Under the pieces are notes generated by a model that worked only from the letters and a program-made list of their open reading frames with translations, was not told the origin of the DNA and made no database searches. A stretch of DNA of 64,000 nucleotides. Source: Dipteris shenzhenensis. Its lineage: Eukaryota; Polypodiophyta; Polypodiopsida; Gleicheniales. The translations under genes were made by a program, and so were the position numbers. Location of the stretch: assembly GCA_047967505.1 (NCBI GenBank), contig CM106538.1. One strand, 5' to 3'. This document shows positions 1-10,379 of the stretch, piece by piece. Within the stretch, counting starts at the first letter, position 1. Each line of letters opens with the position of its first letter.

Positions 1-43
1 TCTGCAAATGTGAAAGCTAGATCCTTCCTACGACCCACTCGCC

Positions 44-1739
44 ATGGAGTCATGGCTATGGCCGCTTTGGTCTTCCTCGCCATGGCTCCTCCTCCTCCTC
101 TTCCTCTTCCTCCTCTCCCTCCTGCTAATTATCACCACCTCCATGATCTTCTCCGCCTCCTCCAAACTACCACCTGGCCCTCCTGCTTTGCCCATCATCG
201 GCCACCTCCACCTCCTCGCCGATTTCTCACACCTTACCCTCGCCCGCTTCTCCAACATTTATGGCCCCCTCCTCTTCCTTCGCCTCGGTTACATGCCTGC
301 CGTCGTCGTCTCCAGCCCAACCATGGCCAAAGAATTCCTGCTCACCCATGACAAAGCTTTTGCAGATCGCCCCTCACTAGAGCTCATCAAACGGGGAGCT
401 TACGGATGGGAGAACAGTCTCATTTTTGCGTCGTATGGAGCTCGGTGGAGGAATTTACGGAGCTTGTGTACTCTTGAGTTATTCTCTTCCAAAAGGCTTC
501 TGAAGCTTCAGGACATCAGAACGGAGGAGCTCCGGCGTAAGTTACGACGTATCCGGGAGCAGTCGCAGGGAGGGAAGCTACCCATCAACTTGGGTGAATG
601 TTTAGGTGCTTTGATGTCGGATGTGGTCGGTCGGATGGTGTTCTCAGATCGAATATCCGACAGCAGATCAGGGCAAGGCGGCTCTTCGGTCAAGCATCTC
701 ATTCACCGGATGTCTGCCTTGTTTGCAACCCCAGTGATAGGAGACTTCATTCCTTACCTTGGATGGTTAGACGTTAAAGTCAAGCGCGCTATGGATGAAC
801 TTCACTGCCTGTTTGATGTGCTTCTGGAGGACGTTTTGACTAAGAGGCAACAGGAAAGAGACAGGAACTCCACGGAGGCCCCTAGGGATTTTCTTGATGT
901 GCTTTTGTCCACTTCCATAATGGGTAGTGGCAAAGTACCTGACAAGACCACTGTCAAAGGCTTAATACCTGTAAGATCTCTACTCTCTTTCATGTTGCTG
1001 CTTTCGATAGAAATAGTTGGACGTCTTTCACGATGAAGAATTGTAGCAGTGCGCAGAGCGGTGGTACTATCGAGATAATATTATACATTTGCAGGATCTG
1101 CTGGCCGCTGGCATAGACACATCATCGAACACACTGGAATGGGCGATGGCAGAGCTGCTCAGGAATCCACGATGTCTGCAGAAACTTCAAGACGAACTGG
1201 ACACCGTTGCTCAGGGACGCTCGGGAGGCATGCTAGAAGAATCGAACACCCACAATCTTCCCTACTTGAGCTCTGTGATCAAGGAAACGTTCCGTCTGCA
1301 CCCCCCGGCCCCCTTTTTGATTCCTCATGCATCAATGGAAGCATGCACAGTGGCCGGGTATACGTTGCCAAAGCACACCAGACTGTTTGTAAATGTATGG
1401 GCAATAGGCAGAGATCCTAAAGTCTGGGAGAACCCACAACAATTCTGGCCCGAGAGGTTCGAAGACAAGAATATGGATGTGAGAGGGCAGCATTTCGAGC
1501 TGCTTCCTTTTGGGTCGGGGAGGCGAAGCTGTCCAGGCATGGCACTGGGGTTGTCGATGGTAGCGTTGACTCTGTCAAATCTTGTTCATAGCTTCGATTG
1601 GGAGCTTCCCGTTGGAATGAGTGCCCTAGAGCTGGACATGAGAGAAGTGAATGGTGTGACTCTATGCAAAGCAACTCCTCTCCTTGCCATTCCAAAGCCA
1701 CGATTATGTGGCAATGGCCTCAAAACTGAAGCCCTCTAA
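44..1739 (+). CDS. Cytochrome P450, plant A-type (CYP71 clan), two exons
   Basis: Heme-thiolate monooxygenase, expected to be anchored in the ER membrane and to use NADPH-P450 reductase. Exons 44-970 and 1095-1739 join in phase 0 (donor GTAAGA, acceptor TTTGCAG) to give 523 residues, a normal length. A hydrophobic anchor spans about residues 13-35, followed by the proline hinge PPGPP (43-47), the C-helix WxxxR (W135, R139), the I-helix AGIDTS (314-319), the K-helix ExxR (E373-R376), PERF (428-431) and the heme loop FGSGRRSCPG with Cys455 as iron ligand. The start is the first ATG ahead of the anchor. The intron sits just before the I-helix, as is common in A-type P450s. All catalytic motifs are present, so the gene looks functional. 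Family, subfamily and substrate cannot be told from this; A-type members usually act in phenylpropanoid, terpenoid or other specialised metabolism. Confidence 0.93.
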
Positions 1740-4700
1740 TGATAAGACCTTAGACTCCCATGGTAGTCGAATCTTGACTGACTCTTTAAAGATTTGGGTG
1801 TAAAAGGTTTGTTTTATTGCCTTGTACTCTTTACTAGAGTACTTGGGCCAAGGCAAAGTCCGGAGACTTGAAACCACCACCTAGCTCTAGTGCCTTCTTA
1901 GAGGGAGTGCTAGAGTGGAGGTTCGGATGCATGTAACTTTTAAATAACGTTGCTTAGGTAGAACGCCATGCTAAGCTAAATTAGGGATCACTCGCAAAGC
2001 TTGCTTGCTAAGGGTGCTTGTCGCTAGAGATTGGCTATCATTGGATTGCTTATTATCGATAGATAAATTATCGATAGATAAGTTTTAAATAAGACTACAA
2101 TCTATATACATAAGCAATGATTTGTCATAGCAAGAGGTCCATCAACCCCTTCCAATCCTATATCTTGATTACATCGATGACCACGTTGCTCTTTGCTCAC
2201 TAACCATTGCCTCTATTCCACTCCCCTTGATTCGGTTGCACATGACAAATTCCCTCTAAAGTTAAGTGAGTTCTTCATTGAAGGATTCATAATCTTTTTA
2301 TGAGAGATTTTTGAAAAGATTGCCATCAGGTATGATTAGTTAGGAGTGAACTTCGATTGAGATCGCTTGATGAACTCTTTATCTTCTCTATTTCAAATAG
2401 CTTTTGAGGGAAATTGAGTGTGATTGTTAATTTTTCACAATTTGCGATCAATCCTTGCACATAAATTGTATACAAGCATGCAAGGGGATTGTAATCTTTC
2501 GATTATGGAATTTACTTTAAGGATCATCGTTTATGTTTATGTCGGTTGTTCTTTGTCATGCAATAACTCAACTAATAGTGAAAATTTGTTTGTTTATGCC
2601 CAATGTTTCCATGACCTTCATTGTGTGCATGTCCCATATACACATGATGAAATTTAGGACTATTGTAAATGCATCTATTACTTCCAACACAATGGGGTTT
2701 GTTTATTGGAGAAACCAAGTGTTTTGTTCTTCCAAGGCAAAGAAAGTAGTAATGATTGGGAAGCTCAATTAAGTCATTTTTCCAACCTTGTCTTTGAAAA
2801 ACACATTGGGATTCTTTGAACCTAAAGAGTTATTCTATTTTCGCTAGGTGCACAAGGAACTTTTGACTAATGTTTATATAGGAATTTGGTGTTGAACTAG
2901 GAAAGTTGAGCATATTTCCTAGGTAGAAAGATGGATTTTCTCCTCTTAATTTAGGAAATTCTTTTTCCTATATAGACAACCAATGCTATCTAGGAAATTT
3001 GACTTGTAATATGGAGAATCAAGTGGATTCTATGTTTTCTATCTAGGAAATGACGTTTTTTTTTCATAGCAAATTATATTTCCTATATAGATCAGTTAAT
3101 GCTATCTAGGAAATGTGACATCCTATATGGAGACTCAAATGATTTTTCTATTTTCTATATAGGAAATATGGTTTTTTCTAGGAAATATGTAATTTAATAT
3201 GATAAATTAAGTGTTTCCTATATTGGAAATTAGAAAGAATGTATCTTTTGTATATAGTGATTGCAATTAACTACATAGGAGGAGTTTTTTGTGTACTAAG
3301 CAAGAATGTTAAATATTCCATATATAAAAATATTTTTATATAAAAAATGAGCATATACTTAACAAGTGTGTATCATTGTAATTTTAATAAGATATGTTGT
3401 AGGCTAATTATATTTTCTTTAATATTAGAACGTTATATTTCTTCTATATGTAGTCGAAATAAAAGTGACAATCAGAAGTACATGTGCTTATTTCTCTTCC
3501 AAAAAATTTCATGAGAATTTGAAATGAGGGTTTCTCCATTTTGTAAGTAAAAAATATAATAAAATCTAAATTGTCAAACACATAGACAATTATAATATGC
3601 TATGTAATTCCAAATTGATGTTCTAATTAGAAGTATATGCACAATGTTAAGTTCACAAATCACAATTTTGTCTCACGTTTTCTAGGGTAAAAGTATATCT
3701 TAAGGGAAATATTTACCAATACAGGGTAAATAATTCCTTGAGCCTTGAAATACAAAATGTGTGATGTCAAATGTATTTTTTTGGTATAAAAATCAACTAT
3801 CTCATGCTCCCAATAATAAAATTATAACTCAAAATAAATGCTCTCTAACATAAGATAAATATTGTTTACCAATAAATATATGAAGTTTATTAAATTAATT
3901 ATGAATGAGATGTTGATTTCTTGTAGCACTTGCACATCTTTTCACTTAGGTATGCAAAGCTATTATGTTGTCATGTCAACTACAATCGTATTTTGGTACT
4001 TTGAACATCTATGTACATTTGTGAATACGTCTAAAATAAACCGCTAGGTTGAGTGACTTGTTGACCTCATCTAATATTGACATAATCTTCTTCCCTCCCA
4101 TTGTGTTGTTCCCTTACATTCTCGTATTCAGCTCATACACATTATACATTTTGGAGTATTATGTTGTGATGCTAATGCATCATCACTCCATTAACTTTTT
4201 GATGCCGTTTATCCAAATACATTTAAAACTAAATCCAAAAAGACTTGTATGTTTCTTGCTATATTATCAATCCAAAAGGAAACCATCTAGACTAACATAA
4301 GGTGCTTCACTCCCATTTTGCCTCTACATCTTTGTATTCTACTCATATACATTCTACTTTTGTAGTGCAAGAATGGTAGAATGTCCAACAATGGTAAAAT
4401 ACCTCCACTAAACACACATAGTTTTCATAAAAAGATGATGGTTGAAGAAAGTATATATGAATTGAAGAAACAAATATTGAAAATGTTGAATAAGAACCAA
4501 AAACATGCTTTAGGTGATGTAATAGTAACAATAAATGTTACCACATGCAATTGGCACAAGATAAATCTATTAAGACAATAGAAATGCATTCTTAGATATG
4601 CATTGTTTAGATTTGAACTACCAAAGGGAAAGTATTCCCATTGCCATCATGATATGATCATTTACCATTCTTGGAGTGCACATATATTATTTTTCAAAGA

Positions 4701-4787
4701 CCAAAGAAACTGTACTATATGATCTAGTGGAATTATTTTATAAATCATAAAAGCATGGCCTTCCTTTGTATCACAAGTCAAAGTTCC
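1740..4787. other. AT-rich stretch without a recognisable gene
   Basis: About 3 kb downstream of the P450. The first few hundred bases probably hold its 3' UTR. Open frames are short (under 85 codons), AT-driven and match nothing I know. A degenerate repeat inside it is listed separately. Confidence 0.6.
2964..3195. repeat. Degenerate two-copy ~115-bp repeat with palindromic TTTCCTATATAG / CTATCTAGGAAA cores
   Basis: Copies begin near 2964 and 3079 and share TTTCCTATATAGA, then AATGCTATCTAGGAAAT, then TATGGAGA. The two cores are near reverse complements, so each copy is partly self-complementary. Further GGAAAT-type motifs occur on both sides (about 2900-3230). It could be a decayed foldback element or a local satellite. 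Confidence 0.5.
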
Positions 4788-5101
4788 AATCTCAAGGTCC
4801 TCCATCAACCCTTAAGAACCCTCCTCTTACATAAGAGCTTAGATCCAAGGAACCTCTGCCAGACCCTAATGAAATGCATGCATAGTTCCAATTTTATTCC
4901 TCCTTCAACTTTGAAAATGTTAACAATGTGTTTGACTAGTGCAGCATTTAATTTTTTTGCAAAATTCTAGTTCTTGTTTCAAAAGATGGTGGACAATTAA
5001 ATTGACATGTTATTTCTTTTGATGTTTTTTCCTTTGAGTTCATGTTAAATGTTTTTCAAAAAATTTGTGGATTTTATGATTAGTTTTATTTTTTAGGGTT
5101 T

Positions 5102-5119
5102 TGATATATATAAAGGGGT
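5102..5119 (+). promoter_or_regulatory. TATA-box promoter in the duplicated unit
   Basis: TTGATATATATAAAGGGG is followed about 100 bases later by the first ATG (5219), which opens only a 13-codon frame. The same box is conserved in the inverted partner at about 48495-48512. Confidence 0.45.
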
Positions 5120-5392
5120 AAGATCCATTTTTACATTACATTCTCACTTTCACTTTTAGAGAGCCATATAAATTCCCACCCTCAAAAGTTACTTAGTCCA
5201 TTAGTCATCATTATTTGCCATGGATTTAGCTAGAGCTGCGCTCCATGATTTCATCTCGTGAACTATAAAGAAGGAGAATTTAATAGGTAGCTGGACTGGA
5301 TCGGACAGGAACCAAAAAATAGTTCGAAGCAGTAAAGAGAAATTTGAAGGTAAGGAAGAAGAAAATGAAGCACCTAAAGGGAGTAGATTTTG

Positions 5393-5824
5393 CTGATCAA
5401 GGATGAAGTACAAGAATCTAAAGTGAAGCCTAAAAGTAAAGGAGGGCAAGAGGAGTTTTTCAGAGAATTGTTGCACTCAAAGATCCACATAACACTTGAC
5501 CAATTGCTTAACTTGGTACTTGCTTTTAAAGAAGAGCTAAATTTTCATAAGGAGCAACCCTCTATAGCTGAAGTGGGATTAAGAATGGAAGACCAAGAAG
5601 ATGTGGAAATCGATACCTTTGTGGTGGAGGATGTTGATTATAAAGTGCCTAATGTTGGTGAATGCTTTTGCAGCAAACATCCTAAGGAAAATTTGCTCAA
5701 GAACTCAAAGATTTCACATCGTTCATTGAAGGACTCTTTCCATGACATGGTGCAGGAAGCTTACGCTCAAGGTAAAGAAATAACTTTGTCTTGTTCTATG
5801 TTTTTGGTAAGTGCTATTTTATAA
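5393..5824 (+). CDS. Hypothetical lysine/glutamate-rich protein exon, copy 1
   Basis: I do not recognise this protein. The open frame of about 143 codons has no ATG near its beginning in this copy (the partner has ATG at 48218), so the true 5' end is probably made by splicing. It is charged (LIKDEVQESKVKPK near the start), then a leucine-rich helix-like part, then an acidic stretch (MEDQEDVEID) and one CFC pair. A strong donor, GTAAGTG, lies near its end at about 5813, and an alternative AAG|GTAAAG near 5771. A further open stretch of about 40 codons after a TTTTAG acceptor (5897-6017) ends in DVINIDSD; I could not join it in frame with certainty. Conservation of the frame in both arms of the inverted duplication suggests real coding origin. 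Confidence 0.4.
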   Translation: MIKDEVQESKVKPKSKGGQEEFFRELLHSKIHITLDQLLNLVLAFKEELNFHKEQPSIAEVGLRMEDQEDVEIDTFVVEDVDYKVPNVGECFCSKHPKENLLKNSKISHRSLKDSFHDMVQEAYAQGKEITLSCSMFLVSAIL

Positions 5825-6058
5825 TATGTCGCCCTCTTTCCTTTGGTATTCAGTGAAGAAGATCATACACAAAAATCCATAGTATGTTAATTTTAGGTCC
5901 ACAATTACTTCTCATGTGCAACATGCACGTAAGTGTAAGCATGTGAGACATTTGGAGGAGAAGCCATCCCCACCTAAGAGTGACATGACCGATGTTATTA
6001 ATATTGACTCCGACTAAGTCTACGATTGAATATGGAGTTGTTGTTAACTTGTTGTTGT

Positions 6059-6092
6059 TTATATTGTGGTTTCTGCAAAAACCACAATATAA
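6059..6092. repeat. 14-bp perfect palindrome at the end of the duplicated unit
   Basis: TTATATTGTGGTTT (6059-6072) and its exact reverse complement (6079-6092) flank a 6-base loop. The partner arm has the same hairpin at 47522-47555. It sits a few bases inside the boundary of the inverted duplication. Confidence 0.7.
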
Positions 6093-6296
6093 GCTATAAA
6101 TGTTGTAACACTTATTTCATTAATTTTGGACTTGTCAATGTAAAAATTCATTTTTACATATACTTTTGGACTAGTTTTCAGATAAAATTTAAGAAAAACC
6201 CAATCTTCAAAGCACATATAAAAACATAAAAACAAGCATTTTTTTATATATTTTTTAAGGACATGAAACTAAAATTATAAAATTTAACGCAGCCTA

Positions 6297-6602
6297 GATA
6301 AGTTACATGAAAAAATAAGATTCGGTTGTTGTAAACTCTCTTAATATTTAATGGTGTTAATAAACACCTTCAAAAGTTAAGCCTGAGATAAGTTACACAA
6401 AAAAGAGTGGTTCAATAATTGTAAACTCTCTTCATATTTATAATAGTGTTTAGGAAACACTTTCAAAAGTTAAAGTGGAAGTAGCAAACTCTCACAATAT
6501 TTATAATTTAGGTGTTGAAAAACACCAAAAGTTACAATAAGACTCTCATTGGAAGGCAAATTACACCAAAAGTTACAATAAGACTCTCACTGGAAGGCAA
6601 AT
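6297..6602. repeat. Two short tandem repeats (about 90-bp and 41-bp units)
   Basis: A degenerate unit of about 90 bp starts at 6297 and again at 6387 (shared GATAAGTTACA and GTAAACTCTCTT blocks, with traces of a third). Immediately after, a 41-bp unit starting ACACCAAAAGTTACAATAAG is repeated at 6522 and 6563 with one difference. These lie in the 3' flank of the minus-strand ORF at 6648-7082. Confidence 0.75.
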
Positions 6603-6647
6603 TTATTTTCAAGACTACAGCCATTCAATTTGATGAATTTTCTATTT

Positions 6648-7082
6648 TCAAGTCTTTAGCCTAAATTCAACCCATTCAAGAGCTGAGCTCATCTCATCCT
6701 CATCGATGTAGTTAAAATTATAGAAGAGAAGTAAGGATTGATGAATTTTCTCCTGCATAACACTTTGTTTATTCCGAATGGCTTGCGCTGCCTCGGGGGA
6801 AAATCTTCCATAACGAGCCACACGCGAAGATATCTCACTTTGAAAGTCTATCAACTCTCTCCTATATGACTGCAATTTATCTATTTCAGTAGTAGCCATA
6901 CTTATTTTTCTTTCCTCTTCCTTCTCTAAGCCCTTCTGACAAGCAAAGTCATCCTTCTCGTACTGGGTTAATGGAGCTGGATTTTGCTTTCTCTCCTCTC
7001 TCTTTCCTTGGTTCTCGGCAATCCATTCTTTGATGCTGCTAATGGCTTGCTCGACAGAATCGATTACCTTAAAAAGATCCAT
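6648..7082 (-). CDS. Hypothetical 144-residue coiled-coil-like protein
   Basis: I do not recognise this protein. The ATG at 7082 is chosen because the open frame upstream of it only translates a CT-rich leader into Ser/Leu/Pro. The first 30 residues look helical (MDLFKVIDSVEQAISSI), the middle is highly charged with heptad-like hydrophobics (residues about 45-110), and the end is acidic (YIDEDEMSS). No stop or frameshift interrupts it and no intron is needed. It is divergent from the histone-like pseudogene at 7619-8344, with 536 bases between the two starts. It could be a small structural protein or the conserved part of a longer spliced gene. Confidence 0.45.
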   Translation of the reverse strand: MDLFKVIDSVEQAISSIKEWIAENQGKREERKQNPAPLTQYEKDDFACQKGLEKEEERKISMATTEIDKLQSYRRELIDFQSEISSRVARYGRFSPEAAQAIRNKQSVMQEKIHQSLLLFYNFNYIDEDEMSSALEWVEFRLKT

Positions 7083-7206
7083 AAAAACGAGAGGAGGAAG
7101 GTAACGAGAGTGAGGAAGGTAACTAGAGGAGGTAAGGCAAGATGAAAGGAGTATGCTTGAGAAGAGGAGGTAAGGCTGCGGGAAAGATGGAAGGAGCAAG
7201 CTTGAG

Positions 7207-7286
7207 GAGAGGAGTAAGGTAAGAAGAGTAAAGTGGAAGAAGTGTGGAGAGGAGTAAGGTAAGAAGAGTAAAGTGGAAGAAGTTTT
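7207..7286. repeat. 40-bp tandem duplication in the purine-rich leader
   Basis: The 40-bp unit starting GAGAGGAGTAAGGTAAGAAG occurs at 7207 and 7247 with near identity. Looser GAGGAGGTAAGG variants continue back to 7090. On the minus strand this is a CT-rich leader for the ORF at 6648-7082. Confidence 0.8.
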
Positions 7287-7470
7287 TGCTGCGGGTGAGA
7301 TATAGAAGACGAACGAGGTGAGGAAGGTAACGTATAATGGCCATGAGTTGCAGTATAAATGAGAAAAATTGTGTTATTGAATGTTAATTATAAGTATTTA
7401 GCTCAAGGATGCATTAATTTTACTTTTTAAAGAGTTTTTATTGAAACAAGTATTTTTAAAAATTAGGATT

Positions 7471-7500
7471 TTGGGCCCAATATAAAATAATGGGCCCTCA
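7471..7500 (+). promoter_or_regulatory. Promoter with paired TGGGCCC (site II-type) motifs around a TATA box
   Basis: TTGGGCCCAA (7471-7480), TATAAAATAA (7481-7490) and TGGGCCCT (7491-7498) stand together 120-150 bases upstream of the ATG at 7619, with a CT-rich leader between. TGGGCC/T site II elements are known from promoters of plant proliferation-linked genes, which would suit a histone gene. Function here is inferred from position and motif only. Confidence 0.45.
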
Positions 7501-7618
7501 TTTTAATTTCATTGTTTAAAGAGCTCTCCACTCCCAAACCGCCTCCCACTTGCACCTGACATTTCCACCCTATCTCTCGCACCCTCACCCTTTCTCTCGC
7601 ACACTCTCTCCATCCCCC

Positions 7619-8344
7619 ATGGCCAAGCCCAAGATCAAGGCACCATAGAGACTAGCACAGCCAGACCCACCTCCAGACTCAGAGACAGAGAGTGTAGCCT
7701 CCCCCCCTCTCCCCCCGATGATTCCCGTTGAAGGGAGAAAAAGCCAATCTAGAAGCCAGATAGGGAGCAAGAGGGATAGAGGAAGGCACAAGAAGATCCT
7801 TATGTAGAGACTGAAGACTCAGAGAGCACAGAGGAGGAGCACGAGGAAGAGGAACATCAAAGGACAAAGCAGAGGACCAAGGCAAGAACAAGCAATCAGG
7901 GTCCACGCCAATGGGGGAGAGGTGCCTGAGCTCCAAGTATAGGGCAAAGAGGCCCTCAACATCCAGGAAGAGACCCTCCACATTAAGGGCAAAGAGGCCC
8001 TCCTCCAGTGAGGCGATAAAGATTCAAGCCAGGGATGGTGGCACTTCAGGAGATCAAAAGTTTCAAAAGTCCATTGATCTGCTCATCTCGATGGGCGAGC
8101 TTTGCAAGGGTGGTATGCGAGGTCATGTAGGACCTCAACCTCTCAGTTTTATAGGCACGGAGTTGTGGAGGCTCCCTGGCATATTTCTAGAGATGCCTTG
8201 CTTGCCATGCAGCATGCAACTGAGGCCTATGTAGTAGACCTCATGGATGACACCCAGCTGGCTGCCATCCATAGGAAAAGGGTCACAGTGACTGTCTCAC
8301 ACATGCAGTTTATTGTCCATCTTAGGAAGCCCAAGGACACTTAG
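7619..8344 (+). pseudogene. Broken histone H3-family gene, possibly CENH3-like
   Basis: The fold is readable across three frames. The frame starting at 8008 gives VRR-stop-RFKPGMVALQEIK, matching the H3 segment before the alpha-N helix (H3: YRPGTVALREI). After a shift near 8060 comes FQKSIDLLIS (H3 YQKSTELLI), then after a shift back RWASFARVVCEVM (H3 FQRLVREIAQD). A third shift leads into 8150-8344: DALLAMQHATEAYVV, DDTQLAAIHRKRVTV (H3 AVLALQEAAEAYLV, EDTNLCAIHAKRVTI). A tryptophan precedes alpha-2 and loop 1 is longer than in H3, both features of plant CENH3. ATG 7619 starts M-A-K-P-K, like an H3 tail, followed by a basic, Pro/Ser-rich tail with stops at 7646 and further on. A poly(A) signal lies at 8433-8438. 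No intron is evident. A diverged canonical H3 is the alternative. At least three frameshifts and several stops rule out function. Confidence 0.7.
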
Positions 8345-8432
8345 GGATGTTGTATGCTTCACCTTCCGCGATAGTTAGAGTTCACGTACTCTGCCTACGG
8401 GCATCTATCTTGTATCAGCCTCTTTTCAATAT

Positions 8433-8438
8433 AATAAA
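8433..8438 (+). terminator. Poly(A) signal AATAAA
   Basis: AATAAA lies about 90 bases after the stop of the histone-like pseudogene, in a T-rich context. Confidence 0.4.
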
Positions 8439-9237
8439 ATGTCATTTTTTGAATTGTCTTTGTATGTGCAATCTCAAATTGATTTTCAGTGTATTTGCAA
8501 TCTATTAATGTACTTACATGCAATCTCAATTTACTTTACGAAAGACTTTCTGATGACGTATACAATAGCAAAATGAAATAATAAACATCAAATCTCAATA
8601 GAACATGCAAATGGAAATAATACTCAATTTTACTTAACATGGAAAAGGAAACAATGTTCTGTAGCAGGAAGAGAAAATAATTTGAAAATGGTATTCTTTA
8701 TTGACATAGAGTAGTATTACAAAGAGCACCCACTTGAATGCACAAGCTACTGTAGTCTATGCTTCTTCGTGCTTGACTTACATCCCTTTTTTGCTTGCTG
8801 AAGCAATGAGGGCTGCACAATTTCATTCTCTATAGCCTAGGGATCTGTACTAGCCTTGCAATAGCTATGATACTACAGAGAGTACCGGATCGTGTGTTCG
8901 AGAACAAAAATAAAGCTACACTACGCCTAACCAGAACAACACTATCTACAGTAGGACGGATCTTCACCATCCGATTGAGGACCCTGAACTTCATGATATT
9001 CATCTTTCCATCCGACGATAATTGTCAATGGAACACCAAAATGTGTTGAGCCACTCTGTTGATGTAGTAGCTGATCGAAGCCATCCCCCCACTAGAAGAC
9101 CCTTTGATTCCACCCTTTAAGATATCCTGCAACCAACATATCGCATCAAATCTCAAAGATTATATAAATTAATAAAACATCATTTTTCAGGAATTAATAA
9201 GAGTAAGGGTTTTTCACAGATGCAAAATAATATCTTT
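8439..9237. other. Intergenic, nothing recognised
   Basis: About 800 bases without a convincing gene. A minus-strand stretch around 8870-9090 starts with an ATG (9085) but breaks after 19 codons; other frames stay open briefly and match no family I know. Confidence 0.5.
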
Positions 9238-9483
9238 AAAAAATCATATTTGGGAGGCCACTGAGACCCTAGCAACCATGTGCATCACTTTTATGCAAAA
9301 AGACCCCTTGCAAGCCCAAAATCGGACATCGTGCGACCATAGCCCAGTTTTTGCAATATGATTTTTAAAAAATATTATTTTTCATCAGTGACAAAACCAT
9401 AACCCTAATTGTTTCCACAAATGGAGTGGCAGGGGCAAGTGGCAAGGGCATGTGCTAGGGGCAAGTAGCATTGGTAGGATGTT
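9238..9483. repeat. Dispersed repeat flanking copia A copy 1 on the left
   Basis: Shares long blocks with 14888-15066 on the other side of the element: AAACCATAACCCTAATTG onward to GGATGT in direct orientation, the GACATCGTGC block in direct orientation, and the block around 9240-9280 in inverted orientation. It also carries inverted TTTAAAAAATCATAT-type arms at about 9233-9248 and 9355-9373. Confidence 0.65.
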
Positions 9484-9836
9484 TGTTGAGATATCGAGCT
9501 CCACTCGCGATATGCCAGGGTGACCGTTGTGTATTTATGTCACCGACTTGTTAGCTGGAGATGCGGTTGGTACACCGCCCACGAATAATAGCTGGATGAC
9601 AGCTATCCTTATCTACTCTAGTTTGTGGCTCAGTTAGTATGCCACCTTAGTTAGTTGAGTTTGGTTTGAGACCCACATATAGGGTTCTTCTATTTTCTTT
9701 GTATTTGAGTTCTTTTGGCTTTCACAACTAAGAAGAGGAAAACTGTTTTCAGCCTCCACCTTTGTGTGTATTCCCCCATTGTGCATGTGAGAAAGCCGCA
9801 AGTGAGACTCCTTCCCTCTCTCCCACTATCTTCACA
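9484..9836 (+). repeat. 5' LTR of copia A copy 1 (353 bp)
   Basis: Begins TGTTGAGATATC and ends CTTCACA, directly before the primer-binding site. It matches both LTRs of copy 2 with few differences, including a one-base length change in a T run. Confidence 0.93.
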
Positions 9837-10379
9837 TGGTATCAGAGCCTTGTTCGTGGTAAGGAGCTCAAGAAAGCAAACCAAGTTCGCGGTGTCCTGG
9901 TAAGAGGACCAGTGTTGCTTTCCTATTTTGAGTTTGGGAGCAAATCTCTGCAGGTAGCATAGCCAGAAGTGCAAGAGTGCATTGTCTCAGATTGAGACGC
10001 CCTTCGCGGTGTGGCGAGAGTGCAGTATATGTTGCGGGCGAGGACGAAGCCCTTGGTGACTTTATTTTTTTGATTCGAGGCCATCTCGGGGCCCGTTTTG
10101 AAGGCGGAAGTTCTTCGCAGGCACTCAGAAAAAGGCCCTGTTTTGGCTGTGCGACCACTACTCGGCTAGTCGGTGAAAAGTTGCCACAGAAATTGCATCG
10201 TATGCCTGTGTGCAGAGATATTGGGAGTTGCAGATTCATGCTTGTTGCCTGTTGATGCAAAATCGTCACTAGGAAGTGACTGTGTGGTGAAATACCACTT
10301 TCGTCAGTTTTGTAGATCTGCCCGTGTGAGGCAAAAGCTGTGTTTTTTGCAGTGACAGAATATTTTGCGGTGTTCTGAA

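Larger units (their letters stand above)
4788..6110 (+). repeat. Left arm of a ~1.3-kb inverted duplication (partner 47495-48810)
   Basis: Read forward, this arm matches the reverse complement of 47495-48810 almost base for base, including a TATA box, a 5' leader, an open frame of about 140 codons and a terminal palindrome. Similarity begins abruptly at about 4788, in the middle of what is an open frame in the partner (48724-49071), so the left arm looks like the derived, truncated copy. The two translated frames differ at about 6 of 144 positions. Confidence 0.85.

Noticed and set aside
10-351. 113-codon proline-rich frame overlapping the P450 start
   Set aside because: Out-of-frame shadow of the P450 first exon; composition follows its CT-rich codons.
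6059-6092. Helitron 3' hairpin
   Set aside because: No CTRR terminus follows the palindrome and no A-T host site is evident.
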